The notes: a model not told the origin generated them from the letters alone. Counted from the first letter of the stretch, positions 18,401 to 26,668 are shown. The stretch is 47,911 nt of DNA from Prolixibacteraceae bacterium (GCA_003537645.1 DPRM01000068.1:66378-114288); one strand, 5' to 3'. Program-made: numbers and translations.

Positions 18401-18538
18401 TATTTGAGCGGTTTGCATTCTTATGGCCGCGGTTCAGTCGATTCGGTTCACTGGTCGGTTTTTGTGATAATTGCTGTTATCGCCGGATTAATGCTTATTT
18501 CAAATTTCAAACAAAAGAATCTGGAATTTGAAAATTGA
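15488..18538 (+). CDS. ccsBA: Fused cytochrome c biogenesis protein CcsB-CcsA (System II)
   Basis: 1016 residues. The N-terminal ResB/CcsB half has membrane helices near 8-28, 47-63 and 76-95, then a long periplasmic region up to ~425 with a further helix near 420-440. A second periplasmic stretch (~475-700) precedes the C-terminal CcsA half, which has about eight helices. The heme-binding tryptophan-rich motif WGRYWGWD lies at 913-920, flanked by conserved His residues (FLFHTAGL, LMIHVAI, FIAHMRL). The protein exports heme and attaches it to CXXCH apocytochromes on the periplasmic side. The fused arrangement is normal in Bacteroidota. It stands alone between two single genes. Confidence 0.93.
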   Translation: MKKFLNFLFSFPFMGFLLLILAFSMAIATFVESSYGTEAAQGVIYKSLWFELILLLLAVNLSVNFIRYKMYTRQRIAVGLFHLSFIIILIGAGITRYISFEGVMHIREGQSSDFILSSDDYLTIKSGEQTVSNTVLFSELSYKGFDEKITIDGQKIRVKSVGFIKNAVRTVMDHPTGAELIDFVVSAGQGRENFVFAKGNQIDLGSLVVGYEVPNADIQFFSKGDSLFLISDRALEIRSMTGGEAVPVNANDTLAVMPMNLYAIDNYMLIVKNFHPKAVIRVAKDASGNAIEDAVILEVTDGSNKQVVNVFGRHGMKGEPFATTVGNTKLEFTYGADPIYLPFALKLVEFQLEKYPGSDSPASFASELVLLDSERNVSRNERVFMNNTLNYRGFKFFQSSYDQDEKGTILSVNADQLGTIVTYIGYFLLGLGFILALFSKTSYFHRLIGRLNEYSKTTVSLVFLLLLLNVGQASANSSEIAGIPQIDSELIKDFSGLWVQGPDGRIEPVSTLASEVLRKVTRKSDFYGRSAEEVMLGLHLYPELWRNVSLVKVSNDELKEMLGVTEGRVPLTSFFDNNGNYKLIEPVKAAYAKAPAFRNMLEKEIINVDERVNICFMVINGDMFALFPGPAKEDKWLATGGTPVGLSSQDSLFVNRGFELLKESVKGNGELNGRQILEAIANYQAKFGAEYLPTETHKKTEAFYNQINPFKRLFPVYLLVGFVLLIVSFVNIFRQKSMGSKMRIVFTSLIGLGFLFHTAGLAMRWYIAGHAPWSNGYESMVYVAWAAMLAGLIFGRKYPMVLATAAMLSGITLFVAHLNWMNPEITQLVPVLNSYWLMIHVAIITASYGFLGLSAFIGMLVLVLFSISNAQNSKNVKGFVHQLTAISEMSVTIGLYMLTIGTFLGGVWANESWGRYWGWDAKETWALITVVIYSFIAHMRLIPSLKGIFNYTIASVLGFASVLMTYFGVNYYLSGLHSYGRGSVDSVHWSVFVIIAVIAGLMLISNFKQKNLEFEN

Positions 18539-18728
18539 GGATTTAATAGAAATTCAGAACCCGGAAACGTTAATGTTTCATTTGTGCTAATTTGTTGATA
18601 TGTAGTGTTTAGCGTAAAGTGTAAATTCTAACGAACTGAATGCTGTAGTTTTTTGACTTTTTGTCTTTCACCCAAAATTTAAAATAGTTTTATATTTAGA
18701 GGCTTGAAAAAAACTAAACTATAAAACT

Positions 18729-20594
18729 ATGGCTACCGAAGTGAAAAGAACTTTCGATATTTTAGACAAATGTCTCCGGGAATTTCCACGTAAAGATGCA
18801 TTGGGCGGAAAAGACACAAAAGACTGGTATGTTTACAGTACCGCCGAATATGTTGAAAAGTCGCATCAGTTCGCAATGGGATTAATGTCATTGGGGCTGA
18901 AGAAAGGTGATAAAGTAGCTACAGTAACAACCAATCGCCCCGAATGGAATTTTGCTGATATGGGGATGGCCATGACGGGTATCGTACATGTTCCGATTTA
19001 TCCGACTATTGGCGAAGAAGAATACAGTTATATCCTTGAACATGCCGAAATTAAAGCTCTTTTTGTAGGCGATAAAAAGCTGTACGAAAAATTAAGTCCG
19101 CTGGTCGCTCTCTTGCCCGAAATTACTCATGTTTATTCTTTCGAAAAAATTGATGGTGTTCATTATTTTGATGAATTGATTCAACTTGGAGAAAGCAAAA
19201 AAGTGGAATTTGCAAGCCAGCTCGAGCAAATAAAAACCGAAGTTGATCCTGAAGATCTGGCAACCATTATCTATACTTCAGGAACCACGGGCGTTCCAAA
19301 GGGAGTGATGCTTACGCACACCAACCTGGTTTCGAATTTCCTGGAACATTCCAAAATGCACCATTTGGGCCAAGATCACCGTGTAATCAGTTTTCTGCCA
19401 CTTTGCCACGTTTACGAACGCAGTGTGAATTACCATTTTCAGTACAAAGGAATGGGCGTTTATTATGTCGGAAATCTCGGGCAAATTGTTTCGGCCATCA
19501 AGGAGATTAAACCTCACATGTTCAACTCGGTACCTCGTTTGCTCGAAAGGGTTTACGACGGTTTTGTGTCGAAAGGCAAGGAACTGAAAGGCATCAAAAA
19601 AGTAATTTATTTCTGGGCTTTGAATCTTACCCGCCATTTTGAATACAATAAAAAATACAATTTCTTCCTGAAAATCAGGATTAAAATAGCCGACAAACTG
19701 ATTTATTCGAAATGGAGAGAAGCGCTCGGTGGTAACATTGTTTATGTTGTTTCAGGCGGTGCAGCTTTGCAACCACGAATTGCCAGGGTTTTGGGAATGG
19801 CCGGAATGCTGAACCTTGAAGGGTACGGTTTGACTGAAACTTCGCCTGTAATCGCGGTAAATAATCCAGCAACCGGAGCCATGAAAATTGGAACGGTTGG
19901 CGAAGTTCTTAGCAATGTACAGTTGAAATTTGCCGACGATGGTGAAATACTCTGCAAAGGTCCCGGTGTAATGAAAGGTTACTACAAAGCGCCCGACCTG
20001 ACTGCCGAAGTTATTGATGAGGACGGCTGGTTTCATACCGGCGATATAGGGATACTGGAAGATGGTAAATACCTGAAGATTACCGACCGCAAAAAGGAAA
20101 TGTTTAAGCTTTCGGGTGGAAAATACATTGCCCCGCAAATGATTGAAAACAAATTGAAAGCTTCGTTTTTTATTGAACAGATTATGGTGATCGGGGCAGG
20201 CGAGAAGTTTGCAAGCGCATTAATTTCACCCAACTTTGTTTATTTGCACGAATGGTGCAGCAGCCGTAAAATTCACTTTCAGAATAACGAAGAGCTGATT
20301 CAAAATACCGAAGTACTTGCCCAGCTACAGAAAGAAGTGGTTGCCATTAACAAAACTCTGGGGGAGCACGAAGAAATTAAACGGTTCAGGCTGGTGAGCG
20401 ACGAATGGACTCCACAAAGCGGAGAACTATCGCCAACATTAAAGCTGAAACGTAACTACGTGGCGGCAAAATACAAAACAATCATCGACGAGATTTATTC
20501 CGTTTCAAAGGAACAGCCGGGTGGTCGGTTCAGATTGCCAAAAATCAACCTGAATTTCGATATCAACGAGTTTATCAAGCGGCTGAAGTTGTAA
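18729..20594 (+). CDS. Long-chain fatty acid--CoA ligase (AMP-binding)
   Basis: 621 residues, a member of the ANL adenylate-forming superfamily. The AMP-binding P-loop YTSGTTGVPKGVMLTH starts at Y182. A5-type GYGLTETSPVIAV and A7/A8-type GWFHTGDIGILEDGKYLKITDRKKEMFKLSGGKYIAPQ are present. These motifs and the length fit FadD/FACL-type enzymes. It activates free fatty acids with ATP and CoA for beta-oxidation or lipid synthesis. The C-terminus (FRLPKINLNFDINEFIKRLKL) may bind membranes. The 190 bases upstream contain no signal I can defend. The PAP2 gene follows 33 bases later. Confidence 0.9.
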   Translation: MATEVKRTFDILDKCLREFPRKDALGGKDTKDWYVYSTAEYVEKSHQFAMGLMSLGLKKGDKVATVTTNRPEWNFADMGMAMTGIVHVPIYPTIGEEEYSYILEHAEIKALFVGDKKLYEKLSPLVALLPEITHVYSFEKIDGVHYFDELIQLGESKKVEFASQLEQIKTEVDPEDLATIIYTSGTTGVPKGVMLTHTNLVSNFLEHSKMHHLGQDHRVISFLPLCHVYERSVNYHFQYKGMGVYYVGNLGQIVSAIKEIKPHMFNSVPRLLERVYDGFVSKGKELKGIKKVIYFWALNLTRHFEYNKKYNFFLKIRIKIADKLIYSKWREALGGNIVYVVSGGAALQPRIARVLGMAGMLNLEGYGLTETSPVIAVNNPATGAMKIGTVGEVLSNVQLKFADDGEILCKGPGVMKGYYKAPDLTAEVIDEDGWFHTGDIGILEDGKYLKITDRKKEMFKLSGGKYIAPQMIENKLKASFFIEQIMVIGAGEKFASALISPNFVYLHEWCSSRKIHFQNNEELIQNTEVLAQLQKEVVAINKTLGEHEEIKRFRLVSDEWTPQSGELSPTLKLKRNYVAAKYKTIIDEIYSVSKEQPGGRFRLPKINLNFDINEFIKRLKL

Positions 20595-20627
20595 AATCTA
20601 TTTATTAGTTTCAGATTACCTTTAGTT

Positions 20628-21362
20628 TTGATCGTTATTCTGTGTTTGCATTCTATTCTTCGGGGACAGGAATCTACGGTTGATACTACAAGATCGAAAC
20701 TTTTTTCGGTGGAAAAAATAAAACCGCTGATTCTGCCAGGCATCTTATTGACCTACGGTTTTGCCGGTATCGAAAATCCACATCTTCAGGAATTCGACCG
20801 GCAAGTAAGAGAAGAAGTGATTGAGCATATTGACGAACGTGCCACCATTGACGACTTTTCGCAATATGCACCATTTGTTTCAGTTTATGCTTTAAATGCT
20901 TTGGGAATTAAAGGTAAACACAATTTCAAAGATCGGACAGTCATATTAGCGACTTCATATCTTTTGATGTCAGTTTCTGTCAGCAGTCTTAAATTAATAG
21001 CCAAAGTTGGGCGTCCTGATAAAAGTTCAAATAATTCTTTTCCTTCAGGGCATACGGCAACAGCATTTATGGGAGCAGAATTTCTATATCAGGAATATAA
21101 GGATGTTTCGGTCTGGTATGGAATTGCTGGTTATGCTGTTGCTGCCGGAACTGGCATTTACCGCATTTACAACAATCGGCATTGGGTAACAGATGTTGCT
21201 GCCGGTGCGGGAATAGGCATTTTGAGTACAAAAATTGCTTACTGGATTAATCCGTATATCACAGATAAATTATTCAAAAAGCAGGACAAGATATCAGGTG
21301 CAACTCTTTATCCCTTTTACAATGGAAAACAGCTTGGGATTGGATTTGCAGCGAATCTTTGA
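20628..21362 (+). CDS. PAP2-family membrane-associated phosphatase
   Basis: 244 residues from a TTG start. An in-frame ATT at 20604 would give a fuller signal sequence with a positively charged residue, so the start is uncertain. The three-part phosphatase signature is complete: KLIAKVGRPD, then FPSGHTATAF, then YRIYNNRHWVTDV. The catalytic His residues lie in the second and third parts. There are several hydrophobic segments and an N-terminal signal or anchor. Family members remove phosphate from phosphatidic acid, undecaprenyl pyrophosphate or lipid A. The substrate here is unknown. It may share a transcript with the acyl-CoA ligase. Confidence 0.85.
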   Translation: MIVILCLHSILRGQESTVDTTRSKLFSVEKIKPLILPGILLTYGFAGIENPHLQEFDRQVREEVIEHIDERATIDDFSQYAPFVSVYALNALGIKGKHNFKDRTVILATSYLLMSVSVSSLKLIAKVGRPDKSSNNSFPSGHTATAFMGAEFLYQEYKDVSVWYGIAGYAVAAGTGIYRIYNNRHWVTDVAAGAGIGILSTKIAYWINPYITDKLFKKQDKISGATLYPFYNGKQLGIGFAANL

Positions 21363-21391
21363 TTCCATAAAATCAGCTTAAAAATAATTAC

Positions 21392-21775
21392 ATGAAAATG
21401 AACCCAGTTGCACCATCCACCGCAGATGAGTATATCGCAGGTTTTACCGGTGATATACAAACAATTCTAAATCAAGTCAGGGCAACCATTAAACAGGCTG
21501 CGCCGGATGCCGAAGAAAGTATGAGCTACGGTATGCCTGCCTATAAATTAAAAGGAAAACCGCTGGTTTACTTTGCCGGATTTAAGAACCATATCGGCTT
21601 TTACGCTACTCCCTCCGGACATACAGAATTTGCCAGGGAACTATCAAAATATAAACAGGGGAAAGGTTCTGTTCAGTTCCCGATTGACCAGCCCATGCCA
21701 CTGGAACTTATTTCTCTGATTGTACAATTTCGGGTTTTTGAAAATATAGAAAAGGCGAAAACTAAGAAGAAATAA
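21392..21775 (+). CDS. DUF1801 protein (YdhG-like)
   Basis: 127 residues, soluble. Signatures are STADEYIAGF, RATIKQAAPDAEESMSYGMPAY, LVYFAGFKNHIGFYATPSG and QFPIDQPMPLELI, which match the DUF1801 / YdhG family. Some relatives are described as iron chaperones in other bacteria, but most are uncharacterised. It starts 29 bases after the PAP2 stop and is followed by a strong shared terminator. Confidence 0.85.
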   Translation: MKMNPVAPSTADEYIAGFTGDIQTILNQVRATIKQAAPDAEESMSYGMPAYKLKGKPLVYFAGFKNHIGFYATPSGHTEFARELSKYKQGKGSVQFPIDQPMPLELISLIVQFRVFENIEKAKTKKK

Positions 21776-21780
21776 ATACA

Positions 21781-21839
21781 AAAAAAATTCCCGGTTTCAA
21801 GTTGAATCAACCTGAAAGCCGGGAATTTTAAATTTTCAA
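21781..21839. terminator. Bidirectional terminator between DUF1801 and deaD
   Basis: A long hairpin has outer arms AAATTCCCGG / CCGGGAATTT, inner pairing TTTCA / TGAAA with one bulged G, and an apical GTTG / CAAC. An A-run precedes it and a T-rich tract follows, so it works in both directions between these convergent genes. Confidence 0.88.
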
Positions 21840-21850
21840 CTATTTTGAGT

Positions 21851-23644
21851 TTAGTTTCTTCTCCTTCTTGGACGATCACCACGGTCGCCACCCCTGTCGC
21901 CACGATCGCTAAAAGCAGGTTCTCTGCGACCTTCTCTGCGTCCACCGGCATAACCGCCTCCGCCACCACCGTTGCCTTCTCTGCGGAAAGAACTGCGTTC
22001 GCGGGGTTGTGTTTCAGCAGTCGATTCAACCTTGCCGATATTGATCACATGGCCTTCAATTACAACATTATTCAATGCTTTTACCAAATCTTTTTCGAAG
22101 TTGCTGTCAACTTCAAAGAATGAAAATTTACGCTGAATATCAATTTTGCCGATTTCAACATTCCTGCGGCTTGAGTATTGATTGATCAGTCCGATCAATC
22201 CTGAAGCGTTCAGGTTTTGTTTTTTTCCGGCGTTGATAAACAGTTTTGAGAAACTCATCCGATCGCCATTGCGGTCGCTGCCACGGTCGTTGCGCTGGAA
22301 TGAATCCCGCGGAGCTTCAACCTTCACGTTCAAATCGCGTGAATTCTTGTAATAATCAAGTAATTGATTGAATTCGAGCGATACAAAATGTTTAATGATT
22401 TCATCCTGGCTCATTCCTTCAAATTTTTCAAGAATCTGCGGAATGTATTTCTCGATCTGGCTATTGTTTATTTCAACGGTTTTTACGCGGTCAATCAGGT
22501 GAAACAATTGTTTTTCACAGATTTCGTCTCCGCCAGGAACCATTTTCCGTTCGAATTTCTTCCGTGCAATCTTTTCAATTTGTTTTAAACGGCCTGTTTC
22601 TTTCATGTTAATAATCGAAACCGAAATCCCGCTTTTGCCTGCTCTTCCGGTACGTCCGCTTCGGTGAATATACACTTCAGGGTCGTCAGGCATAGAGTAA
22701 TTGATTACGTGTGTCAATTCTGTAACATCCAGTCCGCGTGCGGCAACGTCGGTAGCAACCAGCATTTGCAGCTGTTTACTGCGGAAACGTGCCATTACAT
22801 AGTCGCGCTGTGCCTGCGAAAGGTCGCCGTGCAATGCGTCGGCATTGTACCCGTCGGCCATGAATTGTTCTGCAACGTCGCGTGTTTCCATACGAGTGCG
22901 GCAGAATACAATCGCGTAACAATCCGGATAATTATCAGCAACACGTTTTAATGTTTCGTATTTATCTTTTGCGTGGACCATATAATAATGGTGTTCCACG
23001 TTTTCAGCTCCCGCATTTCTTTTTCCTACTGAAATTTCAATTGCTTCGTGAAGGTAATTGGCTTTCATGGCAGCAATTTCCGAAGGCATTGTAGCAGAGA
23101 AGAGCAGTGTTTGTTTTTCCTTTGGAGTGGTTGACAAAATGGCATCCATTTCTTCTTTGAAGCCCATTGTCAGCATTTCGTCGGCTTCGTCAAGAATCAA
23201 CCAGCGAATGGCCGAAACGTTGAGTATTTTACGACGGATCAAATCGTGCACACGTCCGGGAGTACCAACAACAACTTGTCCTCCGGCTTTCAGTTCCCTG
23301 ATTTGTTTGGTAATGTCGGCACCACCATAAACCGGAATAGTTTTGAATCCGGGGATAAATTTCGAGAATTTATCCATGTCGCGGGTAATTTGCAGACATA
23401 ACTCACGCGTTGGACACAAAATTAAAGACTGTACCTCTTTGGTTTGCATTGAGGTATTGTGGATTACAGGTAATCCGAATGCGGCAGTTTTACCGGTTCC
23501 GGTTTGCGCCAATGCTACTAAATCCTGTTTTGATGAAATCAGGTGCGAGATAGTTTGCTCCTGAATAGGCGTAGGGTTTTCGAACCCCATTTCAGCGATC
23601 GCCTTTAAGATTTCCGGCTTCAGGCCGGTTTCTTCAAATGTCAT
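21851..23644 (-). CDS. deaD: DEAD-box RNA helicase, DeaD/CsdA type
   Basis: 597 residues from the ATG at 23644, preferred over an upstream TTG because TFEETGLKPEILKAI is the usual start. All core motifs are present: Q motif, AQTGTGKTAAF, PTRELCLQI, TPGRVHDLI, DEADEM, SAT, VFCRTRMETRDV, ATDVAARGLDV and HRSGRTGRAG. A DbpA-like RNA-binding domain follows (FSKLFINAGKKQNLNASGLIGLI). The tail is rich in Arg and Gly (GGGGGGYAGGRREGRRE), typical of this family and likely to bind RNA non-specifically. It unwinds structured RNA in ribosome assembly and mRNA turnover, often in the cold. Confidence 0.93.
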   Translation of the reverse strand: MTFEETGLKPEILKAIAEMGFENPTPIQEQTISHLISSKQDLVALAQTGTGKTAAFGLPVIHNTSMQTKEVQSLILCPTRELCLQITRDMDKFSKFIPGFKTIPVYGGADITKQIRELKAGGQVVVGTPGRVHDLIRRKILNVSAIRWLILDEADEMLTMGFKEEMDAILSTTPKEKQTLLFSATMPSEIAAMKANYLHEAIEISVGKRNAGAENVEHHYYMVHAKDKYETLKRVADNYPDCYAIVFCRTRMETRDVAEQFMADGYNADALHGDLSQAQRDYVMARFRSKQLQMLVATDVAARGLDVTELTHVINYSMPDDPEVYIHRSGRTGRAGKSGISVSIINMKETGRLKQIEKIARKKFERKMVPGGDEICEKQLFHLIDRVKTVEINNSQIEKYIPQILEKFEGMSQDEIIKHFVSLEFNQLLDYYKNSRDLNVKVEAPRDSFQRNDRGSDRNGDRMSFSKLFINAGKKQNLNASGLIGLINQYSSRRNVEIGKIDIQRKFSFFEVDSNFEKDLVKALNNVVIEGHVINIGKVESTAETQPRERSSFRREGNGGGGGGYAGGRREGRREPAFSDRGDRGGDRGDRPRRRRN

Positions 23645-23765
23645 ATTAAATCCTTTTAAATTGTGAATCAGCAAAACGCTGATCTTGTTAATGGTAGGAG
23701 AAAGTTAGATGCTCCTGCCATAAACCAGGCAAAAAGGAAATTAACCGACCCCTAAAATCTGGGCG
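23645..23765 (-). other. Structured 5' leader of deaD
   Basis: The ~120 bases between the candidate promoter and the deaD ATG contain a perfect 6-bp hairpin (ATCAGC / GCTGAT, 23667-23683) and a weaker AGGAG / CTCCT stem nearby. Long structured leaders are known in front of cold-regulated helicase genes. Such a role here is inference. Confidence 0.35.
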
Positions 23766-23793
23766 CAAAGGTAATTTAATTTTCTACATCAAA
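23766..23793 (-). promoter_or_regulatory. Candidate deaD promoter
   Basis: Read on the - strand, TTTG is followed after 16 bases by TACCTTTG, an exact TAnnTTTG -7 box. The spacer is a little short against the usual 19-21. The position implies a 5' leader of about 115 bases. Confidence 0.45.
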
Positions 23794-23874
23794 ACTGTTT
23801 GATTTTTAAACTCCTGAAAATTAGGCTGAGTTAACACAAAGACAACATTCAATTTCTCTTCAAACAAAGTTTGA

Positions 23875-24161
23875 TCAAAGCATTCTGGGTTTTTGCCTGC
23901 AATCCCACAGTGACAGAACTACAATATGGCGTGGAGTAATTTCGTAAATCAGATGGTAATTTTTCAATACTTTAACCCGTACATTATGAATTTCTGTAGG
24001 CTTCCCAATTAATGGGTATTTTGAAATCAATTCTAACGCTTCTACAATCAGTTTATTTAAACCAACACTATAACGGTTTGATTTATTGTGAATATTCCAA
24101 AAAGTCAAAATCTTAATTCTTTCTTTTGAGCCCTCTCGGTCCAAATTATTTGCCTAGCCAT
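23875..24161 (-). pseudogene. RelE/ParE-type toxin with early frameshift
   Basis: Starting at the ATG at 24161, inside the last codons of the antitoxin gene, translation gives MARQIIWTERAQK, the canonical start of this toxin family. It then runs to a stop after 18 codons. The rest of the toxin (KERIKILTFWNIHNKSNRY..., LISKYPLIGKPT, RVKVLKNYHLIYEI, IVVLSLWDCRQKP) continues in the next frame. One extra A in the A4 run at 24124-24127 (T4 on the + strand) would join the two frames exactly. This is either a genuine one-base deletion that inactivates the toxin or a homopolymer sequencing error. An intact version would be an mRNA interferase or gyrase-targeting toxin of about 95 residues. A shorter product from an internal TTG near 24144 would lack the N-terminal strand. 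Confidence 0.75.
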
Positions 24162-24382
24162 TCTTCAATATCTTTGTCAGCCTGTTTGTCAGTCAAGAAC
24201 TGGCCACTTCTATATTGAATCTGTCCTTCTTTAACGGCAATAATCTGCTCTTCTGATAATTCATAAACACTTAAATCTGACTCTTCGTTGGAGATCAAAC
24301 GGTACATTTCTTCCAGGAGTCCAGTGTCTTCAGATTGGTCAATTTTGCCGATCAGCTTTTTCTTTAATTCGTTCACTTGCAT
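24146..24382 (-). CDS. Antitoxin partner of the RelE/ParE-type toxin
   Basis: 78 residues. The N-terminal half is helical (ELKKKLIGKIDQSEDTGLLEEMYRLI). The C-terminal half has LSEEQIIAVKEGQIQYRSGQ followed by FLTDKQADKDIEEWL, a pattern I know from small antitoxins paired with RelE/ParE toxins in Bacteroidota. The gene overlaps the toxin start by 16 bases, the usual coupling for type II systems. It probably binds and neutralises the toxin and represses the operon. It is intact although its partner is not. Confidence 0.7.
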   Translation of the reverse strand: MQVNELKKKLIGKIDQSEDTGLLEEMYRLISNEESDLSVYELSEEQIIAVKEGQIQYRSGQFLTDKQADKDIEEWLGK

Positions 24383-24449
24383 TTTGGAACTTTTAGTATT
24401 GATGTAACGAATTTAAAAAAATATTTCCAGTATGATGAAACTGATCACT

Positions 24450-24457
24450 TATATTTG
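24450..24457 (+). promoter_or_regulatory. Candidate -7 box for the lipoprotein gene
   Basis: TATATTTG is an exact match to TAnnTTTG, 18 bases before the ATG at 24476. A TTTC lies 22 bases upstream in place of the -33 TTTG. The implied leader is very short. Confidence 0.45.
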
Positions 24458-24475
24458 AAGCCTCAATACCATACA

Positions 24476-26356
24476 ATGAAGACCCTCTTTTTACCATACA
24501 TTTATCTGCTGCTTTTGGTTTCCGCGATAAGTCTGTCAGCCTGCACAGGCCGAACTTCGAATAGAAATAAAAGCAATCCGGCCGATTCCTCGGCTGTTTC
24601 AGTAGGAGAACCTGACGATCAACCCGAAGTCGGGCAGGTAAACGCCATTTTGGTTTCTCCTGAGAATCCACGTCCGGGGCAGATATTCCGTGTGATGGTA
24701 ACCGGCGGAAAAAGTATCCGGAAAGCGAAAGTTACAGTGAACGGTCCTTCCGGAGAAATTGAAGACAATGGAAGCAGGAGCGGAGAGGGATTGCCTTATT
24801 GGCGGATTGATGAATTTTCAGCTGCAACAGAAGGAATTTATAAGGTCACATTTCAAACCAAAACAACGACCGAAAATCTGGAATTTTCTGTGTCAGAAAA
24901 ACCAACATCTTCGGCATCGCAATCGGTTTGGAAAGCTGAACAGGGTTGGGACAGCAAATCTGAAGCGCTTTATTCGGCCTGGGTAAATGCATTGTTTTAT
25001 GATGCCGACGAACGTTCATCATGGACTGCACTGCACGAAGTCACCCAGAATAAGGAGCGAAATTTCCTGCACAACCATCTCTCTTTGGGCGAAGATGATC
25101 CGACCGGAAAAATCAGGGTGCTGATGGAACCCGATTGCGCCGATAATCCATATTACCTTCGGGCTTACTTTGCATGGAAACTTCAACTTCCGTTTGGCTA
25201 CCACGAATCCGATCGCGGAACGTTGGGCCGTGGACCAAAAACCGGGCGATGGATAACCAATGAAGTTGTGATTTCGAAAACTCATCCGGTGCTGAAATTC
25301 AATGCTTTCATGCGAATGGTTATGAATGGCGTCCATTCAGGAACCGCACGAACTGCATTTGACAACGAAAACTCCGATTATTATCCGGTTCCGCTCACTG
25401 CTGAAACTTTGCGACCCGGTGTCGTGTTTGCCGATCCTTATGGGCATACCCTGATACTTGTCAGGCAAGTCAGGCAGTCGGGTGACAGCCCGGGAGTGCT
25501 TCTTTCGGTTGATGCACAGCCCGATGGTACAGTCGGAATCAAACGTTTCTGGAAGGGCAATTTTTTGTTTAACACGAATAAGGAAGAGGTGATCGGAGAG
25601 CCGGGATTCAAGGCATTCAGGCCAATTGTTTTGACTGAAGGAAAACTGCGTCTTTTGAAAACGGATGAGATTATTGCAAATACCGGACTGCTTCCATTTT
25701 CGCTTCAGCAAAAGGGAATGGAAAGTGACCCATTCTATCACACGATGGAGCGGATCATTAATCCGAAACCGCTTGATCCTGAAATGGCTATGTTCGACCT
25801 GATTACGGCGCTACACGAGCAACTGGTTGTTAGGGTCACATCAGTTGAGAATGGAGAAAAATACATGAAAACCCATCCGGGCACAGTAATTCCAATGCCC
25901 GGGCGACATGCCGGAGTATTTCAGGCGGGTGGTCTTTGGGAAGATTTCTCGACGCCTAACCGCGATCTGCGTCTGTTAATTGCAATGGATGCGGTACTTG
26001 ATTTTCCGAATAAAATTGTGCGCTCACCCGACGATTATAAATTGCCGATGCTCCAGTCACCTGAAAAAGCAAAAGAAAATCTGGAACTTATTCTGGGAAA
26101 GAAGTTATCAGAACTTACTATCACATACATCCGCAGCAATGGCTCCGAGCAAAAACTTAGCTTAAGCGAAATCCTGAAACGGCGGGATGCGTTCGAGATG
26201 GCTTATAATCCAAACGATGGAGCCGAAATTCGCTGGGGAGCGCCCGAAAACAGTGAAGAACGATCCACTTGTCGCCGTAAAGTTCCAGCTGGTCAGCTAG
26301 AAAAAATGCAGTCGGTTCGCGTGTGGTTTCAAAAACGGCTTCATCCACCAACGTAG
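24476..26356 (+). CDS. Lipoprotein with N-terminal beta domain and possible papain-like hydrolase fold
   Basis: 626 residues from the ATG at 24476, preferred because it starts a lipoprotein signal with lipobox LSAC. An Asn/Ser-rich linker follows, then an Ig-like domain (~50-140: VSPENPRPGQIFRVMVTGGKS). From ~145 there is a larger unassigned domain. It contains EPDCADNPYYLRAYFAWK with C221 at the start of a helix, and VFADPYGHTLILVRQ with H324 in a strand, followed by VDAQPDG. Cys-helix then His-strand is the layout of NlpC/P60-like cysteine hydrolases, so a peptidoglycan or peptide hydrolase is possible. I did not recognise the family with certainty. The C-terminal 200 residues are helical and unassigned. 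It is probably anchored to the outer or inner membrane facing the periplasm. Confidence 0.65.
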   Translation: MKTLFLPYIYLLLLVSAISLSACTGRTSNRNKSNPADSSAVSVGEPDDQPEVGQVNAILVSPENPRPGQIFRVMVTGGKSIRKAKVTVNGPSGEIEDNGSRSGEGLPYWRIDEFSAATEGIYKVTFQTKTTTENLEFSVSEKPTSSASQSVWKAEQGWDSKSEALYSAWVNALFYDADERSSWTALHEVTQNKERNFLHNHLSLGEDDPTGKIRVLMEPDCADNPYYLRAYFAWKLQLPFGYHESDRGTLGRGPKTGRWITNEVVISKTHPVLKFNAFMRMVMNGVHSGTARTAFDNENSDYYPVPLTAETLRPGVVFADPYGHTLILVRQVRQSGDSPGVLLSVDAQPDGTVGIKRFWKGNFLFNTNKEEVIGEPGFKAFRPIVLTEGKLRLLKTDEIIANTGLLPFSLQQKGMESDPFYHTMERIINPKPLDPEMAMFDLITALHEQLVVRVTSVENGEKYMKTHPGTVIPMPGRHAGVFQAGGLWEDFSTPNRDLRLLIAMDAVLDFPNKIVRSPDDYKLPMLQSPEKAKENLELILGKKLSELTITYIRSNGSEQKLSLSEILKRRDAFEMAYNPNDGAEIRWGAPENSEERSTCRRKVPAGQLEKMQSVRVWFQKRLHPPT

Positions 26357-26365
26357 GAAGTAGGC

Positions 26366-26400
26366 AGTGTTCAGTATTGCAGGTACTGCGACTGAACACT
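26366..26400. terminator. Hairpin between convergent genes
   Basis: A perfect 10-bp stem AGTGTTCAGT / ACTGAACACT with a 15-base loop lies between the lipoprotein stop (10 bases away) and the TfoX stop. A short T-tract follows a few bases later on the + strand. It is likely a shared terminator. Confidence 0.55.
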
Positions 26401-26401
26401 T

Positions 26402-26668
26402 TCAAATTTTTCTCATGTGAAAAAACTGCTTCAATTCTTCTTTTTCTTGCTTTGGTAGGTTGTGCCACCGAACTCCCTGGATGGCTCCTTCTAATCCCTG
26501 CAACATGCAAAAACAAGCTGTTTTGTCAATGGTTTGAATGCGGATGAAGGCTTGTTTGCTGCCAATAGCTGCTAGTTCTTCCGGAGTGGTAATCCCAACC
26601 TGAATGAGTTTTTCTGAAACCACTTTGCCAATATTGGGTAATTGGGTTAACGCGATTGTTTGTGTCAT
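26402..26668 (-). CDS. TfoX C-terminal-domain protein
   Basis: 88 residues. The sequence LTQLPNIGKVVSEKLIQVGITTPEELAAIGSKQAFIRI is a helix-hairpin-helix-like TfoX/Sxy C-terminal domain, followed by CFCMLQGLEGAIQGVRWHNLP. The N-terminal TfoX domain of the full-length competence regulator is absent. Such stand-alone C-terminal proteins are common and uncharacterised, so no role in competence should be assumed. Confidence 0.85.
   Translation of the reverse strand: MTQTIALTQLPNIGKVVSEKLIQVGITTPEELAAIGSKQAFIRIQTIDKTACFCMLQGLEGAIQGVRWHNLPKQEKEELKQFFHMRKI

Noticed and set aside
26402..26668. Competence regulator TfoX
   Set aside because: Only the C-terminal domain is present. Stand-alone forms are common and not linked to competence.
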